Positions 20,961-60,087 are shown, counted from the first letter of the stretch. The stretch is DNA of 64,000 nucleotides from Branchinecta lynchi (GCA_023053575.1 JAKZAP010000018.1:10416001-10480000), one strand, 5' to 3'. The notes: generated from the sequence alone by a model not told the origin. Made by a program: numbers and translations.

Positions 20961-21112
20961 GTCAAAATAGATATGGCTTATAGAGGTATAGATAGATAGG
21001 TAGATAGAATCTTGGTTTTCTCTGATGATTAGCCTGGCGAAGACAAGACCCAATTGTCTGGATCAAATGTTAGATTTTTGGGATCCTATCGGCACGCTTG
21101 GTCTTGTTTTGT
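20880..21112 (-). mobile_element. Family A fragment, 5' part
   Basis: Minus-strand start ACAAGACCAAGCGTGCCGAT followed by AGGATCCCAAAAATCTAACA, then the block that leads into the first monomer. Only the 5' end of the family is present. Confidence 0.7.
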
Positions 21113-21489
21113 ATGTCGTTAGATATTTTGGAAATCTGATCTTGACTGAAAAGCTTTGTTTTACAATGGATGGTCTGCAGTCAGCGCTATTTAGCACTTT
21201 GATACTGTTTATGAAGTGCACTGTTTCGAAAAGGTTAAACCTTCCCGTCAGGCCTTATGTGGGGCCGGATAGACCTACGCGTTGGTTTATTTCTTAGCTG
21301 TCTCAACTTCTTCTGTCAGCCTATTTCTACAGTAGGGACTATTTGAATTCCTAGAGCTTTTTATTTCATCTTCTGTACCATCACGATACTGCCTCGTAAA
21401 GATCACATCATGATATCGAACTGGGTTCACAAAGTAAGTTAGTAAGTAAGTAAGTAAAAAGAAAAAAGTAAGTAAATGGATAAGACTTC
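21113..21489. other. Unassigned stretch with (AAGT)n at 21,430-21,460
   Basis: No gene seen. The AAGT microsatellite looks like a family H retroposon tail in minus orientation, but the diagnostic box is not clear. Confidence 0.3.
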
Positions 21490-21656
21490 TTCCATCTTCC
21501 ACTCAGTAGATTTCTCGTCAAATCAGTCGATTTTTCGTCAAAACAGTCGTTTTTTCTGAACAACAGTCGGTTGCTAAGAACAGTCGGTAGAAATGACCAG
21601 CCAGTCGGTAAATCCCTTGCCACCATCCCCAAACATTTTGGGTAGTAACGCCTCAG
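21490..21656 (+). mobile_element. Family M hAT-like fragment
   Basis: Contains GTCGATTTTTCGTCAAAACA units and the right end CAAACATTTTGGGTAGTAAC then GCCTCAG, as in 4,232-4,548. The left terminus is absent. Confidence 0.6.
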
Positions 21657-21851
21657 GCCACCATGAATCATGTATTCGACCGATCTGGGTTATGAAACCT
21701 GGTTTAAACGCTCGGTTAGGGACGACTTTACGACTGTAGCTGGGCAGAGCCAAAATTAACAATTTTTCCAAACGACTCGGATTATTTTTGATTAAAATTA
21801 ACGTTCGGGACCTCGGCAAGGTCAAAATAAACGACTGATACGATTCAGCTA

Positions 21852-21904
21852 AAGGCAGGAGGGGGGGGGGGGGGGGTGAATCACCCCCTTCACCCCCCCC
21901 CCCC
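21852..21904. repeat. G-run and C-run pair
   Basis: About 17 G, then GAATCACCCCCTTCA, then about 13 C. It can form a G:C hairpin or quadruplex and abuts a family C fragment. Confidence 0.7.
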
Positions 21905-22170
21905 TTCGGGCTATCCCTGTCTCCAGATGGATTAGGACGACAAGACTTTGCAGGCATGTCAGGGACCCGACCAGATTGACTTGGAAATAGTCATTTCCCT
22001 GACCCGACCATCGTGGAGAGAGTGGAGATAGATGAATCTGGAATCTTGTGGCGTACATACATTTCCAACGGTTGATAGGATCTGAAGGAAAATCACGTCA
22101 CATGCCTCGGATGTCTCGATTTAAGTGAAAAGCGGATCCGGTAACTCTCGAGGGAGTTCGGCAGTCAAAA
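21905..22170 (-). mobile_element. Family C core fragment
   Basis: Minus-orientation monomer marked by GACAAGACTTTGCAGGCATG, CCCTGACCCGACCATCGTGG and AGCGGATCCGGTAACTC. No terminal hairpin is present. Confidence 0.6.
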
Positions 22171-22432
22171 ACAAATCCTCAACTTTTGGGCATGGTGCCC
22201 CAAATTTGTGGTTTTGTGGATGACTAGGCTTTCAGGGGTATCAACTCGTGATGCACAAATCCATTTTGGGGCCCCATCGCCTTCAACCACACGCAAATGA
22301 CGCGCTCTTCGACTAAAATTTTATGAAACATATACGACCAGGCCATTGGGTCCAAAAACCACATTACAAACTGTGCAATGCAGTGTGAAATTCATGATTT
22401 GTGTGTCAGTATGTCAGACAACAAGGAATATA
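22171..22432. other. Unassigned stretch with a weak palindrome
   Basis: GGTGCCCCAAATTTGTGG and CCATTTTGGGGCCCC are roughly inverted, hinting at a decayed inverted-repeat element. No gene seen. Confidence 0.25.
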
Positions 22433-22693
22433 GAGCGTGTATCACCCTTCTAACAATAGTAACTATTAGTTACTATTTTCGTTCCAACCTCGTAGAAAGT
22501 TACTACGCTGACCATTCCAACCTTCTCGAAATAGTAACGAACAGTAACTATTTGCTTACCACGCTAAGGAGCGTAGTAAGCGTGATAACTACGCATCTCT
22601 GTAACGTGATTGGTCGGATTCCCCCGTGGCATGGTAAGCCAGAATCCGTGACGTCAAGCGTAGTAACTATGGTAAGTTGGTTGGAACACGCTC
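22433..22693. mobile_element. 261-bp miniature inverted-repeat element with GTAACTA words
   Basis: The termini GAGCGTGT and ACACGCTC extend imperfectly inwards (CAACC / GGTTGG). ATA lies on both sides. The interior has palindromic words such as TAGTAACTATTAGTTACTA and CGTAGTAACTATGG. Confidence 0.6.
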
Positions 22694-22839
22694 ATAAATA
22701 AAAAAGCCTCGGACTTTGGGCCCCTTTAAAGTTTAGGTGGGGCCATGCCCCCCCTCCCCCTCAAATTGCGTCATTAGGCTTAGACAGTTTAGAAACAAGT
22801 TTAGACACAGCCAAACTGGAGATGCAGGCTTCCGACTAA

Positions 22840-23036
22840 TTTACAGTAGAGGTATGCTTATTTGAACGTCTGTTGACTTTGAACTTTGCCATTTTCTAGC
22901 ACTTGCTATGACTGTGTTAACTCTCAAAACACCTGAAGAGGAATCTTGGTTCTTCATTCTACCATTTAGCCCGAAACTGCACTGTTCACATTTAAATAAC
23001 TCTTCAAATAAGCATACAGTACCTCTACTCTAACTG
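22840..23036. mobile_element. Possible short inverted-repeat element
   Basis: ACAGTAGAGGTATGCTTATT near the left end pairs with AATAAGCATACAGTACCTCT near the right end. I could not find a clean target duplication. Confidence 0.45.
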
Positions 23037-23295
23037 TTCGAATACAGCGTATTTGAGATTCTGTATAATTACGGAGTCCCAATTATACCAAAGAAATGTT
23101 AGAACTTCGTTGAAACTGGACCGAAGTTTAGGATTCATTATAAATACGAATCCTGGCAATTCCATCGACTAAACTATAGAATCGGTCTTTTGGACCGATA
23201 GCCTCTTCGGGATTCTTTGTAACTACCGAATCTCCATAAATGTACAGGATTGTTCTGGCATCGTAAAATTACCAAACAATTTGTTCACCCTATTT
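23037..23295 (+). repeat. Family B repeat, left half interrupted by an insertion
   Basis: It has AATCCTGGCAATT, GGACCGATAGCCT, GGGATTCT and CTACCGAATCTCCATAAAT, the order seen at 3,260-3,400. The same family, in the same orientation, resumes at 27,675, on the far side of the large inverted-repeat element. Confidence 0.55.
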
Positions 23296-23889
23296 CGCTA
23301 CACTGGAATGAAACTATCCTACCTCCAAATGGGCTCCGATTGAAACTATCTTACCTCCAAATGCGCTCCGATTGAAACTATCCTACCTCCAAACGTGCTC
23401 CGATTGAAACCATCCTATGTCCAAAACAGCTACTTTTCAGGAGAGCTATTTGAAGTTTTTAAGATTATTTTTCCAGTACTTCAAAAAGAGGTTATAGGGG
23501 AACAACCTAACTGTAGAGTTTCTTTCGTATTGGCTATGTATTAGCAAGAGATTTTTGACCTGCTTAGGTCAGAACGTCTAAAAACTGGACATAGGATGGT
23601 AGTCATATTATTTACATCAGAACGAAACAATCCTAAGTCCCACTTTTGGACATAGGATAGTTACAGATCTGAGAATCCCTGCTGAAGGAAGGCACAGTCC
23701 GTCCTATGTCCGTATTTTATATCAAATTTTTCACCATACTTTCCCTTTCATGCTAATAAATCTTCATCCAATTTTAATTCATATTCAAAGTATGACAAAA
23801 TGAAAAAGTGAAAAATAAAACAAAATCATCTGACTCCTCAGAACATTTTTTTGAAGAACCAAACAGAAGGTCTCTGAACTACAGTTGGA

Positions 23890-25826
23890 AGCTCATATGG
23901 CACTTGCAAGGCTGGTTCGAGGATGAAAGTAGGAATTCGTCAATTCGTGGGTTTGTTGTAATCATTTGTAAGCAAAACCCTTGAGATAAGAATGATCATG
24001 GGTCCTTAGAAATCACGAGAATGTATTGTTCGTAAAAACTATTTTATTTGTTCGTTTGGCCTTGATGATGCGCACTTTAAGGGCGCTAGAGATTCATCTG
24101 TAATGAACACTTTTGAAGCATAAATGATGATAAGCTCATTGGAATCATGAAAATGTATATTTTGCTCAAAATTATTGTTTGTACTTTAAGAAATTCCCTT
24201 GTAAGCAAAACCGTTGAGGCAAAAATGATCATGGGCCCTTGGGGATCATGAATATATATCGTTTGCTTAATTTTTTTTTTTAATTTTTGGCTAACGAACG
24301 CACATTAAGGGTGCTAAAAGAATTTTTGAGGAAAACCCTCGAGTTAAAATGTATACTTTTCTTAAAAGTATTTTTTGTACTTTGTTGTTAGGATTAGTAC
24401 TTTAAGGGATGGCCGGACCTGATAAGTGACAATTTCTAAGCCAATCTTGGCAAGTTTCTAATGTTCAAGCCAATTTTTCATCGCCCTAGCACATCTGGAA
24501 GTACCATAATTCGCGATCACCCGAATTCTGCCTCCCCCCCCCACCACCAACTCTCCTCACATTCCCCGAACCCGGTCCGGTTTTGTCACTGATGTATCTA
24601 ATTCTTGTCTTTGTTCTTCCCACCAAGTTTCATTCCAATCGCTCCAGTCTAAGCGTGTCACAAGATCCCCCCCCCCCACATTCATCGGATCCGGTCCGGA
24701 CTTAAAAAGAGACATCCGAGACACGAGATCTTTCGAAATATCAAGTTTCGTTAAGTTACGACCACTCGTTCAAAAGTTATACATACCTCAAGATGTAACT
24801 GACCATTTCTAAGCCAATGATGTCAAGTCTCTAATGTTCAGACCAAGTTTCATCGTCCTAGCACATCTGGAAATACCTTAACTAGCGATAACCGGAATTC
24901 CAGATTCCCCCCTTTAATCTGACTCCCCCCCCACAGTTCCCAAATTCGATCCGGTTCTGTCACTAACATATCTAGTTCTTGTGCTTGTCCTTCGCACCAA
25001 GTTTCATCCCAATCGCTCGACTCTAGGCGTGTCACAAGATTCCCGGTTCTCACCTCCGACTCCCCTCCCCCACATTCCGGTCCGGACTTTAAATGGGTCA
25101 TCCGTGATACGAGGTCTTTCCAAATATCAAATTTCGTTAAGATCCGATCACCCGTTCCAAAGTTATACATTCCTCAAGGTTCCGGATTCCCCCTCCCTCA
25201 ACTCCCCCCACGGTTGTCGGATCGGGAAGTTGACTATTTCCAGGTTGATCGGATCCCTGACTTGCCTGTCAAGTTTCATTGTCCTAGCCAACCTGGAAGT
25301 AACTTAACTCCGTATCACCGGAATTCCGGAACCCTCCTCCAACTCCCCCCACAGTGCACGAATCCGGTCCGGGTCTGTCAATGATGTACCTAGGGCTTGT
25401 GCTTGTTTCTCCCACCAAGTTTCATCCCGATCGCTCCACTCTAAGCGTGTCAGATGATTTCCGGTTCCCCCCTCCGACTACCCCCCACATTCATCGTATT
25501 CAGTCTGGACTTGAAATGGGACATTTGAGATATGACGTCTTTCCAAATAAAGAGTTTAATTAAGATCCGATCACCCGTTCGAAAGTTATGCAAGTCACTA
25601 AATTCCGGATTCCGGCTCCCCTCTCTCCCCCCACGATCGTCGGATCGGGCAAGTAACTATTTCCAACTTAGTTTGGTTGGGTCCCTAATATGCCTAACAA
25701 GTTTCATCATCCTAGCGCATCTGGAAGTACCCTAACTCGCAAACACCGGACTGACCGACCGAACGACAGACCGACGGAAAAGTGATCAGTATATGGCACT
25801 CGGCCGGAAGGCAAGTACCATAAAAA
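23890..25826 (+). mobile_element. Family C element nested in the inverted-repeat element
   Basis: It starts at GCTCATATGGCACTTG (the first bases of the terminus are missing). It ends with a hairpin, ATATGGCACTCGGCC opposite GGCAAGTACCATA, then AAAAA. Monomers with AAGTTTCATCCCGATCGCTC and ATCCGATCACCCGTTC fill about 24,420-25,740. The first 500 bases are a different unit with GATCATGGGCCCTTGGG-like words. Confidence 0.75.
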
Positions 25827-26227
25827 CTGGTGGTAAGCATAAGGAATAATTTTTTTTTACAAAGATGTTGAACATCACGGTACACTCTTTCGCGAATTGA
25901 AACTGGACCAGAATACAGCTTTTGCAATTTGCATGACCCAGCTGACTTCTTCGCTGAAGCTTTCCCCCTCCTCGACGTCCTGATAGTTTGAATCATTTTG
26001 CAACTTCACTAATTGCAAATTTATACTATAAATATTGATGATTGTGAAGACAAAAGTTGCCATCAAACTATACCATGTCCAAAAACACGTATCAATACTT
26101 TAGAATGGCAATATCCTAAGTCCAAACAAACTATACTATGTCCTGCAACTCAACAATCCCAAGTCTAAATAAGGACATAGAATAGTTTCACAGCATGATA
26201 AAAGCAACTTTGCAACATAGGATAAGA

Positions 26228-27229
26228 AAGGTTTCGATGGGATCCCAAAAATTCAATATCTGATCCAGACAACAGGGTCTTGTCTTAGCCAGATCCAGTC
26301 TTCGCCAGACTCCTTGAACATTTTTACAATTAAAATTCAGAAACAGATTAAGGCAAAATAGCTAATCACCTGAGAAAACCAAGTTCAGATTTGGATTCAG
26401 CATGTGTGTTTACCCCTATCATATCTGTTTTGACGAAAACTTCCTGCCACTTCTGCTAATTTCCCGGTTCCGGCCGAACTCCAGAACTACTTGTCCGGCG
26501 AAAAAGGAAAGCTCAAACACGAAATCAGGGTATCTTCTTTCCCCAGTAATGAACATCTAATCAACTTCAAATAGAAATTTAGCTTATAACAAATTTTCCG
26601 ATTCCAGCCGGATTCCGGTCGAACTATATGTCCGGGTAAAATATGATTGTCATACAGGGACTCAGCATCTCTTCTTACCCCTAAATCGCTTATCTAATCA
26701 ACTAGAAATAAAACTTTGACTTCCAACAGTTTTCCGGTTTTGGCCGGATTCCGGACGAACTATACATGTCCGGGTAGAAACTTGTTTTCACATAAGTGTT
26801 CAGCATGTCTTCTTGCCCTAAATCGAACATCTAATCAACTCCAAATAAAACTTTTACCTTTGACAAACTTTCCGGTTTGGGCAGGATTCCGGGCGAAATA
26901 CTTGTCCGTCGAGAAAATAGTTTTCACCATCGTCTTCAGCATGTCTTCCTACCTCTAAATCGAACATCTAATCAACTTCAAATAAAACTTTTACTTTCAA
27001 CAAACTTTCCGGTTTGGGCCGGATTCCGGGCGAAATACTTGTCCGTCGAGAAAATAGTTTTCACCATCGTCTTCAGCATGTCCGACGACCCAACGAACCC
27101 TCACACCAAGTTTCATCAAAATATCTCATTCCCTTCGAGAGTTATCGTGCTTACGGACGGACGGACAGACGGACAACTTTTGCGATGTCATAGGTATCCC
27201 TCCACTTACGTTTTGGGATCCCAAAAAGA
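26228..27229 (+). mobile_element. Family A element nested in the inverted-repeat element
   Basis: GGTTTCGATGGGATCCCAAA at the left, four core monomers with starts at 26,597, 26,733, 26,871 and 27,008 (spacing 136-138), then the GACGGAC tract and the terminal palindrome ending at about 27,227. The extreme 5' ACAAGACC is replaced by diverged sequence. Confidence 0.85.
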
Positions 27230-27560
27230 CAATTTGGAAGACATCTAGCGGCGTGGTGCCAATTCTGACTGCAAATTCGGATTCAGCACACAATTTCGCA
27301 CAAGATAGACTACTAAACCATTTTTTCCATTTGTGGACGTAGGATAGTTTCAATCGGAGCGGACGGACGGACGGACAACTTTTGCGATGTCATTGGTATC
27401 CCTCCACTTACGTTTTGGGATCCCAAAAAGACAATTTGGAAGACATCTAGCGGCGTGGTGCCAATTCTGACTGCAAATTCGGATTCAGCACACAATTTCG
27501 CACAAGATAGACTACTAAACCATTTTTTCCATTTGTGGACGTAGGATAGTTTCAATCGGA
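27157..27560 (+). repeat. Recent 202-bp tandem duplication
   Basis: Positions 27,157-27,358 and 27,359-27,560 are almost identical. Each runs from the GGAC tract through the family A palindrome to the TTTCAATCGGAGC of the enclosing element. The join sits in GGAC repeats, suggesting slippage or unequal exchange. It adds a second copy of the family A tail. Confidence 0.85.
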
Positions 27561-27674
27561 GCACATTTGGAGGTAGGATAGTTTCAATCGGAGCGCATTT
27601 GGAGGTAGGATAAATTCAATCGGAGCCCATTTGGAGGTAGGATCAGAGTAGGATAGTTTCATTCCAGTGTAGCG

Positions 27675-27860
27675 ATTTGTGACGACTGCCAAATCCTGAC
27701 AATTATACAGAATTCCGAACATGACGCCGAATAGATTTGTACGATAGCCTATCCAGGATTCTGTATCCCTACGTAAAGAATAATTCTGATATAAAAAACT
27801 AACTAAATACTTTTGGGAACATTAATAAGAGACAGTGAAGACCCAGTGGAGACCTATACT
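27675..27860 (+). repeat. Family B repeat, right half
   Basis: Continues family B after the insertion with AAATCCTGACAATTATAC, GAATAGATTTGTACGATAGC and CAGGATTCTGTAT, in the same orientation as 23,037-23,295. Confidence 0.5.
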
Positions 27861-28027
27861 GTCATAGGGCTTCTTGTAAGCCCGTGAAAAGAAACTGTAG
27901 AGTAACAACTCACTTTTAATGACAATTGATGCGTGTGTTGCTCGAAATTTGTCGGAAAATTCAATTGTGGATGACAAGATGTCATGTGAGTCATTTTTGA
28001 ACTGATTCCCTTTTTCTCCTGGAAATA

Positions 28028-28856
28028 GTCGCGTTTTTTACAGATCAACTGGCGATTGGGACTTGTTCCCGGTTGCATCCAGTTGACCGTTTTTGTCGCT
28101 TGATAGGGGGGCGAGAACAAGCCTTCGAAAAACGGTCTAAATCAGTCAATAAATTAGTCCATCCCCAGAACTCTTCCCTCGGCAGTCTCTGAAACTGCTG
28201 CAGTACTGGCGCTTCCTTAGGTGTAAATTGTAGGTTTTTGGGTCCACATGTTTCAATTTTCAAAATTTGGCACCAAGTTTGACTGGACCTCCAAGAGAAA
28301 GGTGCATCGGATCGACTGTTGACTTTAGTCGCGTTTTTTGCAGATCGACTGGCGATTGGGACTTGTTCCCGGGTTCATGCAGTTGACCGTTTTTTGTCGC
28401 TTGATAGGGGAGCGAGAACAACCCTTCGAAAAACGGTCTAAATCAGTCAATAATCAGTCCATCCCCACAACTCTTCCCTCGGCAGTCTCTGAAACTACTG
28501 CAGTACTGGCGCTTCCTGAGGTGTAAATTTTACGTTTTTGGGTCCACATGTTTCAGTTTTCAAAATTTGGCACCAAGTTTGACTGGACCTCCAAGAGAAA
28601 GGTGCATCGGATCGACTGTTGACTTTGTTCCCAGTCGATGTCCAGTCAAGCGACAAAAAACGGATCGACTGGACCTCCAGTCGACAGTCGATCGCAAAAA
28701 ACGGCAACTTTCGTTCCAAGCGATTGCAAAAAACGCGACTTTTGTTCCCAGTCGATCTCCAGTCAAGCGACAAAAAACGGATTGACTGGACCTCCAGTCG
28801 ACAGTTGATCGCAAAAAACGGCAACTTTCGTTCCAAGCGATTGCAAAAAACGCGAC
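28028..28856. mobile_element. TA-flanked inverted-repeat element, family F, just upstream of PTGES2
   Basis: The ends GTCGCGTTTTTTACAGATC and TTGCAAAAAACGCGAC are inverted repeats between TA dinucleotides. The interior holds a 300-bp direct duplication (28,028-28,327 and 28,328-about 28,627) and two 118-bp units near the right end with GTCGATCTCCAGTCAAGCGA and CGACAGTYGATCGCAAAAAA. It ends 136 bp before the PTGES2 start codon. Confidence 0.7.
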
Positions 28857-28991
28857 TAATGATCAAACAGCGCTGGCTGCCGGCAAAGAAGTCAAAACGG
28901 AATTCGTAACTTTTTTCCGCTACGCAATGCTGTACCTAAATTTTGAATTCATCATAATCAAAATTAACTCCAAACAAAATTTTTCAGGAAA

Positions 28992-56275
<27,284 letters not shown>

Positions 56276-56934
56276 GTAAGCCGCCGTTGGGCTGTGCCAT
56301 TTAGACTAGGACCTTTTTTTGCAACACTAAATCTTGTGCCCAGTGTAAGGAAACCACCAAATAACCACCAAATATAGTAGGGAAACCAACATACCAGCGA
56401 ATCATGGTTGGCTGCGCTAAAGTGATGCCTTACCTAATATTATTTAAACGATATTTCGACCCCTCTGGCAAGAGTAGAATAACACTAGCTACTAGCGCCA
56501 AGGCTTGAAAAAGTGACACACTCGAATAGCAGCGGTACTAGCGATAGAGAACGGCCGGTTCTTCTGGAGTGGATCTACAAGACCCACTTTTTTTTTTACC
56601 TTACCTTGCCAAAATTACCGTAAAAAGGAAAGAAGAGTACCTACATACGGTACTTGAACATCTCGAGATTTGAAGTCCTAAAGGTAGGTAAGAAGCTCAA
56701 AAAATTTCAAGGTCGTGTTGAATTTCCCTGATTTTTTTCGACTTCTGAAATATTGACTTTTTCGACCATCAACAATGAAATATTTAGTCCGAAAAAAAAC
56801 TTGTTTCCCCGAAAAAAATTTAGGGAAGGTCCTGGACCCTGGTAGATCACTCTGAGAAATTTTCGTCAAAATCTACTGCGTGGCTTTATTTCGCTGGAAT
56901 AACCCCACTCTATATCGACTATGTTAAAACTTCT
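56276..56934. other. Start of PTGES2 intron 6, unassigned
   Basis: Follows the exon 6 donor. No repeat partner, RNA gene or exon seen. Confidence 0.4.
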
Positions 56935-57257
56935 TGCTAAATTTCCGGATTCAGCGCGGCAAGAAAATAACTTTCATATTCGGATTTAGCATGTTCCCTT
57001 ACCCATTTTCTCATTAGCTTGAAAAAAAAAAATTGTCGTCCCTTAATTTGGAACCCCTCTCCCACCACTAAATATAGGGCTAAAGAACATCTTTGAACGT
57101 GACCTGTACTTTGACACATAGAGTCTTCGTGCCAAATTTGAACAAAATACCTCCAAAATACCTAGTAAACGTGCTAACAGACGGACGGACGGACAGACGG
57201 ACAACTTTTGCGATGTCATAGATATCCCTCCACTTATGTTTTAGGATCCCAAAAATA
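56935..57257 (+). mobile_element. Family A element, 3' part
   Basis: One decayed core monomer, then CCCTTAATTTGGAACCCC, a tract of GACGGACGGACGGACAGACG, GATGTCATAGATATCCCTCC and the end TTTTAGGATCCCAAAA. Confidence 0.75.
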
Positions 57258-57339
57258 AGCTGCCTTTTCAGTTAAGCTTTAATTCTATGAAAACAAATGG
57301 AATTAAACAAACAAAAAACAACGAGCTTTAAATTGTCTT

Positions 57340-57500
57340 ACCTGGTCTTGTTTAGAGCAAGGCGTGCCAGCTTTCGCCATCTCCTCCCTCAACATTGCTG
57401 CTTGCTGACTCCTGTTTCCCCTCGGAGGTCGTGTGAGGTCTGCCCTGAATCCGGTTGGAGCGAGGGTTGGAGACCCGTCGTCCGCCGTATCCAAGATTTA
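57340..57500 (-). other. GC-rich patch resembling an exon on the minus strand
   Basis: More GC-rich than its surroundings. Minus-strand reading gives MLREEMAKAGTPCSKQDQ from an ATG at about 57,397, then a good donor (CAG|GTAAGA) at about 57,344. The upstream frame (GSPTLAPTGFRADLTRPPRG) is open too. No family is recognised. It might be a first exon of an unknown gene or a retroposon piece (an A/T-rich tail follows at 57,500-57,600). Confidence 0.25.
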
Positions 57501-58260
57501 TAAAAATTAGAAAACAGACAGAATTTTATTGAAATGGAAATAACAAATAAACAAAAAAGAAAAAAGTACTGTGAATATATAGTAGATATAATACATACAA
57601 CAAATACAACCTAAAACACCTACAGACGATTAAGAGGGAGTTGTGGTGTGAAAATGCTGACCTGACAGCTTCCCCTGTCAGTTTGCTGGCGTGGGCCTAC
57701 TCGCATCTCCCTAATATGACAGTGGGTAGAAGCAACACTTATTTTTCACAATTAACTCTTGACATATGGTACCTGACCGCGTTTGGTGTACTTTGAATAC
57801 GCTACATTAAGCTTCATGGGCGTACTTATTGTTAGACCATCACGTGCTTTGCGTGAATCTATGGCGGTTGGCCATTTTCGAAAGTACGTTATTTAGACCG
57901 GACGCAGATCTGCCAGCTGCTCCTTTGCAATACCATTGTTTTATTGTATTAACTCTCTGGTCTTTTGTTCTCCTTCATTTATTAAGCATGCTCTCGCGTT
58001 TTTTGCACTCTTAACTGCCATTCTTGCCGAACGTGGCTCTTTTTGCAGCTTTTAAGGCCATTCAACCGGAGCATGTTTCCTTCAGTGGTTGCGATTATTA
58101 TACATCTTCATCCTTCTGTTTTTACTCTGCCTTCAGTAACCGGCACTCAAGATATCTTGTGATGAATCTTGGGATTGTGTAAAATATCCTCGCGATGATC
58201 ACATTCGCTCATTTCCTTAAAGGACCGAAGTCGTGCCTCTAATGCCAAGGCAACCTACTT
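57500..58260. other. Unassigned stretch
   Basis: AAATGGAAATAACAAATAAA at 57,530 may be a retroposon end in minus orientation. The rest has no gene or partner. Confidence 0.3.
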
Positions 58261-58267
58261 CCGTAAC

Positions 58268-58590
58268 TGCATTTATTAGTTCTTAAACCCGGAGACCCAA
58301 ATTTCGTATGTTACATTCCGAATTTGCTAACGACACCTAACCAATCTTTGCACTTGACACAATTCATTAGTTTCCATGCAGATTATGCTCCCGACGAGTG
58401 TCATGCAATTAGTGGTGTTTTTGCAGATTTCATGGTATCTGATACCACATTCATTAATTGTTAAGCCCGGAGACTCATGTTACATTCTGAATTCGCAAAC
58501 GACGCCTCACTAATCTTTGCACTTGCCACAATTCACTAGTTATCACTTGCATTATGCTCCCGACCAGTGTTCGTGCATCATGCTATTGAT
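58268..58590 (+). repeat. Diverged tandem duplication of about 180 bp
   Basis: The blocks CCCGGAGAC, GTTACATTC(C/T)GAATT(T/C)GC, ACGAC(A/G)CC, TCTTTGCACTTG and ATTATGCTCCCGAC occur at 58,289-58,400 and again at 58,474-58,565. Between the copies lies a left end of a family E element (GTGGTGTTTTTGCAGATTTC, ATGGTATCTGATACCAC) at 58,411-58,450. Confidence 0.6.
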
Positions 58591-60086
58591 GCTAAGACGG
58601 GTTTTCTAAATTTAGACATGTTTTTGCCAGAAGTCGATGGGTCTGGGAAAAGGCTTAAGACAGCCGAAACCGTGGATAATTTGTTAAAGGCTGAGGTTAG
58701 TTTTGTAGTAGGCTATTCAGATAGTCGTAATCAGTAAGGAGTGCAAGGCGTCCTTGGGGTCCACGCTTCTTCCCTGATTGATCTGTCCCCGAAACTTTGA
58801 ATTTCGTACGAACCATCCGTTTCTTTCTGACGTCATTTGCTTGATTCTTGCTATTTCTGCTTTCCACTCTTTTCAAGATTCCTTGGTCTCCTGCAGCACG
58901 CATATTTTCATAAGAAATTAGCCACACGCAGCAAAAACTGGTTCTATGGGAACTGTCTCGGTTTTCGCATTGAAAGAGAGAATCTTAAAGTAGAAACTAT
59001 TCTAGGGGATGTGATAGTTTTTGAATTACAAAGAATGATTATACCAGAGAAGGCAGTATCTTGTGCTGTCTTTTCTTGAAAGAAGGGAGTAACTAAAGGA
59101 GTAACAAGACATCCTGGATATATGTCTGCACTACCAGAAATAAGCCTCACGATCAAGCTGATTGGATGTCGATAAATAATTTTGCGGGAAGAAGAGTCTC
59201 AGGGCCTATATCTCTGCTTCTCGTCGGGCGAATGGTTTGACCAGAACCCGGCGAGATCGAAAACGTGGCAAAAATCACCTGTCATACTAATATTAATCGT
59301 TCACTCTTCGTCGCTCATCGTTCTAACCATTCTCACTTCTAATATTTCGAACTTGCTATGTAATTTTTATTGACCCTAACGGCAATACGCCGACTTTTGT
59401 AATTGCCAGGTCTGGCTCTTTCTGAAGCGACTCAGGGGTTTTTGAGGGGCTCGTTGGCCCGAACGTTCTGTAGCACAATTTTCTCCGTGTTCTTCGTCAA
59501 AGCCAAGGGTCCGCACACGGCCGAAACAGCAGGCTTTCATCTGTAGATAAGGTAAATCACCTTAAAGGTACAAAATGATGCCTTGTGTGCTTTAAAGACT
59601 CAGCAAACAGTTGTGGTGTATGTTATCAAGGGATCGGCGCCATAATTTCCCCATAGTATCTTCTGTTCCGACGTTTTTCATCATTTTCTCTGATAAAACC
59701 CGATATTTGCTGGGTCGGAAATTAATCGACATAAGCCGATGGGCAATGCAAACCGATGAAAATGCGTCAGTCCATGCTCCTTTATTCCCGAATCATGATT
59801 AGAGCGTGTGTGAAAGGTCTTTCAAACTTGTGCAGCTCCATGTAATTTTGACTCTATCTAGGATCATCACATTTCCCGAGAAGGGTTTTCGCGAGATTTC
59901 GAAATCGCTTTGCGAAGAGCGAAGCGCATCGTGAAGCCTGAGGGAAACCGATTCCTGGTATCACTTTACACTTTTCCGCTAGACTGGTCACAAAAACGCA
60001 TGGAAAGCTGTCATCGCCGGTAAAAGGTTGAGTTACAAACCTTTTTGAATAAATGTGGTTCGCTTTGACGATTCTTTGATTCTAAT
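58591..60086. other. Unassigned stretch
   Basis: Several short open frames, one of 76 codons on the minus strand (58,697-58,927; Lys/Arg-rich, no known domain). No repeat partner or RNA gene recognised. Confidence 0.3.
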
Positions 60087-60087
60087 G

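Larger units (their letters stand above)
23296..27674. mobile_element. Inverted-repeat DNA element with subterminal 35-bp tandem repeats
   Basis: The outer ends CGCTACACTGGAATGAAAC and GTTTCATTCCAGTGTAGCG are perfect inverted repeats flanked by ATTT (23,292-23,295 and 27,675-27,678). Inside each end lie tandem units of about 35 bp, CTCCGATTGAAACTATCCTA plus CCTCCAAATG, about four on the left and three inverted on the right. Internal stretches keep the words GACATAGGATAG and CTATACTATGTCC. Other elements (C at 23,890-25,826, A at 26,228-27,229) are nested; without them it is about 1.4 kb. No transposase is seen. The superfamily is unknown; a 4-bp duplication limits the choices. Confidence 0.7.

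Noticed and set aside
28567..28909. Overlapping 72-96-codon frames just before PTGES2
   Set aside because: They are translations of the 118-bp tandem units of the family F element, in two frames with repeated peptides (SSDKKRIDWTSSRQ).
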